DNA from: Bacteroidota bacterium
GTDB taxonomy: Bacteria > Bacteroidota > Bacteroidia > 2-12-FULL-35-15
DNA: 7,209 bases
Direction: 5' to 3'
NCBI GenBank assembly: GCA_021413595.1
Contig: JAIOQD010000172.1
Location: 1-7,209 of the forward strand
Shown here: piece after piece, positions 5,836 to 7,209 of the stretch
Numbering within the stretch: position 1 is the stretch's first letter
How the letters are laid out: the number at the start of each line of letters is the position of its first letter
Program-made: the position numbers and the translations under genes
The notes under the pieces: generated by a model
Told to the model about the DNA's origin: nothing
The model's input: only the letters and a program-made list of their open reading frames with translations
Database searches by the model: none

Positions 5836-6720
5836 ATGAGTAAATTTTTTGGGAAAACCTGGTGGGGAGAGCAATGGCTAAATTCCTTAAGTAATATAGA
5901 TTATGAAATTTCAACCATTAACAATGTACTCTATTTTTCTGCTTACGATATTGGTGCAAATACAGGAAACACACTTTATGGAGAAGAATTATGGAAAAGT
6001 GATGGAACATCTACTGGCACATATATGGTGAAAGATATTTACCCAGGCCAAAGTGGGTCGAAACACAACGACTATCAGCTTAAAGCTGTTAATTCTACCA
6101 TTGTGTTTTCTGCAAAAGATGGAATAAATGGAGTAGAGCTTTGGAAAACAGATGGTACAGAAACAGGAACAACACTTCTAAAGAATATTAACCCGGATGT
6201 AATTAACGCTCAAATTGGTTTATCTTCATCAATAGTATTGAATGGGTATTTATATTTTTCTGCAAACAATGGTACTACTGGAGGCGAGTTATGGAAAACG
6301 GATGGTACAGAGGTTGGCACTGCTTTGGTAGCAGATTTATATCCAGGCGCTGATGGTTCATCGCCATTTGATTTTACTGTTTTTAACGGAAATCTTTTTT
6401 TTAGAGCAGAATCGGAATCGGAAGGTGTGGAACTGTGGTCTTGTGTAGCGGTAACATCATCCATTTCTGATGTTGAGTTAAGCAATAACATTTCTGTTTA
6501 CCCCAATCCTTCAAACGGCATACTAACGATAGAACTAGCAGAGCTACAAGAAACTGAATTAACGCTTTATAACATATTGGGAGAACTTGTTTTTCATAAA
6601 ACAATACACGAGAAACACAACACTATTAATTTACCTGATTTAAGAAATGGCCTATACACGATTCATTTAAAAAATGATAAAGGTACTACTACTACTACAA
6701 AATTAATTTTTAATAAATAA
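5836..6720 (+). CDS. ELWxxDGT-repeat protein with T9SS sorting domain and SWIM-like N-terminus (probable chimera)
   Basis: This 294-residue protein has three parts. Residues 24-201 hold ELWxxDGTxxGT repeats (51-62, 101-112, 151-162) and a truncated fourth (199-201), with YFSA/VFSA strands between them; such repeats form beta-propeller-like surface or secreted proteins. Residues about 216-294 are a type A sorting domain (VYPNPSNG at 221-228, YNILGE, LRNGLYTIHL, ending in KLIFNK), which directs export through the T9SS and is normally cleaved. Residues 1-23, MSKFFGKTWWGEQWLNSL through NIDY, do not belong to such proteins. They match, from memory, the conserved start of SWIM zinc-finger proteins (KTWWGxQWLNALxxIDYSNR). 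There is no signal peptide, although T9SS cargo must first cross the inner membrane by Sec. The likely history is a deletion or recombination joining two genes in frame near codon 23, leaving a product that cannot be exported. An assembly join is the alternative. Confidence 0.85.
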   Translation: MSKFFGKTWWGEQWLNSLSNIDYEISTINNVLYFSAYDIGANTGNTLYGEELWKSDGTSTGTYMVKDIYPGQSGSKHNDYQLKAVNSTIVFSAKDGINGVELWKTDGTETGTTLLKNINPDVINAQIGLSSSIVLNGYLYFSANNGTTGGELWKTDGTEVGTALVADLYPGADGSSPFDFTVFNGNLFFRAESESEGVELWSCVAVTSSISDVELSNNISVYPNPSNGILTIELAELQETELTLYNILGELVFHKTIHEKHNTINLPDLRNGLYTIHLKNDKGTTTTTKLIFNK

Positions 6721-6766
6721 AAACAAGTTTTTGGGCCATTAAAATGCAAAATACAATTAAAATATA

Positions 6767-6871
6767 CTAACTGCTTATTATGTAAAGCAAATGGATCGTG
6801 TACAATCTCCGTTCAGCTGCTTCCAGAATGTCCTGACGAGCCTCTTCTTTTATATCTACCTTATAGTTCAC
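6767..6871 (-). pseudogene. Remnant resembling the start of a ParE/RelE-family toxin
   Basis: From a GTG at 6871-6869 the minus strand reads VNYKVDIKEEARQDILEAAE and then diverges, ending at a stop after 34 codons (6769-6767). The first ~20 residues look like the N-terminus of ParE-type toxins of type II toxin-antitoxin systems, which commonly open with Y-K-hydrophobic, then EA..DI.EA..WY. The expected WY and GLG..F continuation is missing, and the rest of the ~95-residue family length is absent. Base composition is higher in C+G here than in flanking sequence, as expected for a coding relic. No antitoxin gene is seen upstream (6872-6960). The call rests on a short resemblance and could be chance. 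Confidence 0.4.
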
Positions 6872-6896
6872 TTTTTAAGGCCCTTTAATTTATTGA

Positions 6897-6948
6897 AAGG
6901 CGAAACGCTTAATTGTCAGCGCCTTGGTTTGATGTAGCCTATAGCTAC
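6897..6948. other. Cluster of small hairpins
   Basis: AAGGCG (6897-6902) pairs with CGCCTT (6920-6925) around a 17-base loop. GTAGC (6934-6938) pairs with GCTAC (6944-6948) around a 5-base loop. No T tract follows on either strand, so these are not ordinary terminators. They lie between the toxin-like remnant and the transposase fragment and could be part of an insertion-sequence end or a dispersed repeat. I cannot tell which. Confidence 0.3.
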
Positions 6949-7004
6949 GCCCAATTTAAAAAGCCCCTCAGCCTTAAATGATTTTGTGAAACAAAAAACG
7001 GTTT

Positions 7005-7059
7005 ACAAAAAATGACAATTTTTTTATTTAAGCCAAGATACTTTAGGGTCTTTGTCATT
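7005..7059 (-). terminator. Possible terminator downstream of the transposase fragment
   Basis: On the minus strand AATGACAA (7059-7052) and TTGTCATT (7018-7011) are perfect 8-base inverted copies, followed by further T residues. They lie about 43 bases after the stop of the transposase fragment on the same strand. The ~33-base loop, which contains an A-rich run, makes this a weak terminator candidate; it might instead relate to the insertion-sequence end. Confidence 0.3.
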
Positions 7060-7101
7060 ATTAATAACGGATCACAGATTTTTTAAAGGGAACAAGTATC
7101 A

Positions 7102-7209
7102 TCAAGCAAACAATTTTTCAAGTCTAAAGAGAAAGAATTTAACATCAGTAACTCCTCTTAAATTAGCTCTAAAGAGTTTTAATTTTGCATTATATGATTC
7201 CGCATGTGC
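7102..7209 (-). CDS. C-terminal end of an ISL3/ISAon1-like transposase (partial at right edge)
   Basis: The minus strand is open from the window edge for 35 codons to TGA at 7104-7102. It reads AHAESYNAKLKLFRANLRG and ends in FFLFRLEKLFA. This matches the C-terminus of DDE transposases of the ISL3/ISAon1 kind in Bacteroidota, where AAESFNAKIKAFRAxFRGVxDxxFFLxRL is typical. The E in AES would be the last acidic residue of the catalytic triad. Most of the protein lies beyond the right edge, so I cannot say whether the element is intact. I could not identify its terminal inverted repeat between here and 6900. Confidence 0.75.
   Translation of the reverse strand, partial: AHAESYNAKLKLFRANLRGVTDVKFFLFRLEKLFA

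Noticed and set aside
6956..6980. AAGCCCCTCAGCCTT as a terminator hairpin
   Set aside because: The arms do not pair well (AAGCC against GCCTT is not complementary) and there is no stable stem before the T-rich stretch.

Overview
The window is A+T-rich chromosomal DNA from a member of the Bacteroidota. Four things point there. The probable promoters match the Bacteroidota form (TAnnTTTG at -7, with a TTG about 20 bases upstream in the best case). Starts are preceded by A-rich stretches rather than Shine-Dalgarno sequences. One protein ends in a type IX secretion (T9SS type A) sorting domain. The ArgS, RadC and S20 sequences read as typical of the phylum. I cannot name a genus.

Left part (1-2230), minus strand: a housekeeping block. 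It holds the N-terminal 180 codons of argS (running off the left edge), a full-length radC, and rpsT (ribosomal protein S20) with its own strong-looking promoter, a leader of roughly 140 bases and a clear intrinsic terminator. The argS-radC and radC-rpsT gaps hold only degraded dispersed-repeat text.

Middle part (2231-4264): a membrane-bound HisKA_2-type sensor histidine kinase lies between two related, same-orientation, non-coding elements of 357 and 314 bp. Both have terminal inverted repeats built on GAGCCTGTTTAAA, both are bordered by a TTA on each side, and the better-preserved copy has a 26-base internal inverted repeat. They look like MITEs mobilised in trans, possibly by an IS5-like transposase. 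The left copy ends directly at the kinase's upstream region; the right copy sits just downstream of it, among terminator-like sequence.

Right part (4372-7209): a Cys/Met-metabolism family PLP enzyme, an empty intergenic stretch of about 400 bases, and a three-repeat ELWxxDGT protein with a T9SS sorting tail. The ELWxxDGT protein has no signal peptide; its first ~23 residues instead look like the start of a SWIM zinc-finger protein, so the gene appears to be a chimera. The last ~490 bases are a graveyard on the minus strand: a 34-codon remnant resembling the start of a ParE/RelE toxin, several hairpins, and the last 35 codons of an ISL3/ISAon1-like transposase entering from the right edge.

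The genes do not form one pathway. The most unusual items are the SWIM/ELWxxDGT fusion and the paired fold-back elements around the kinase. I see no CRISPR array, tRNA, rRNA or complete defence system.
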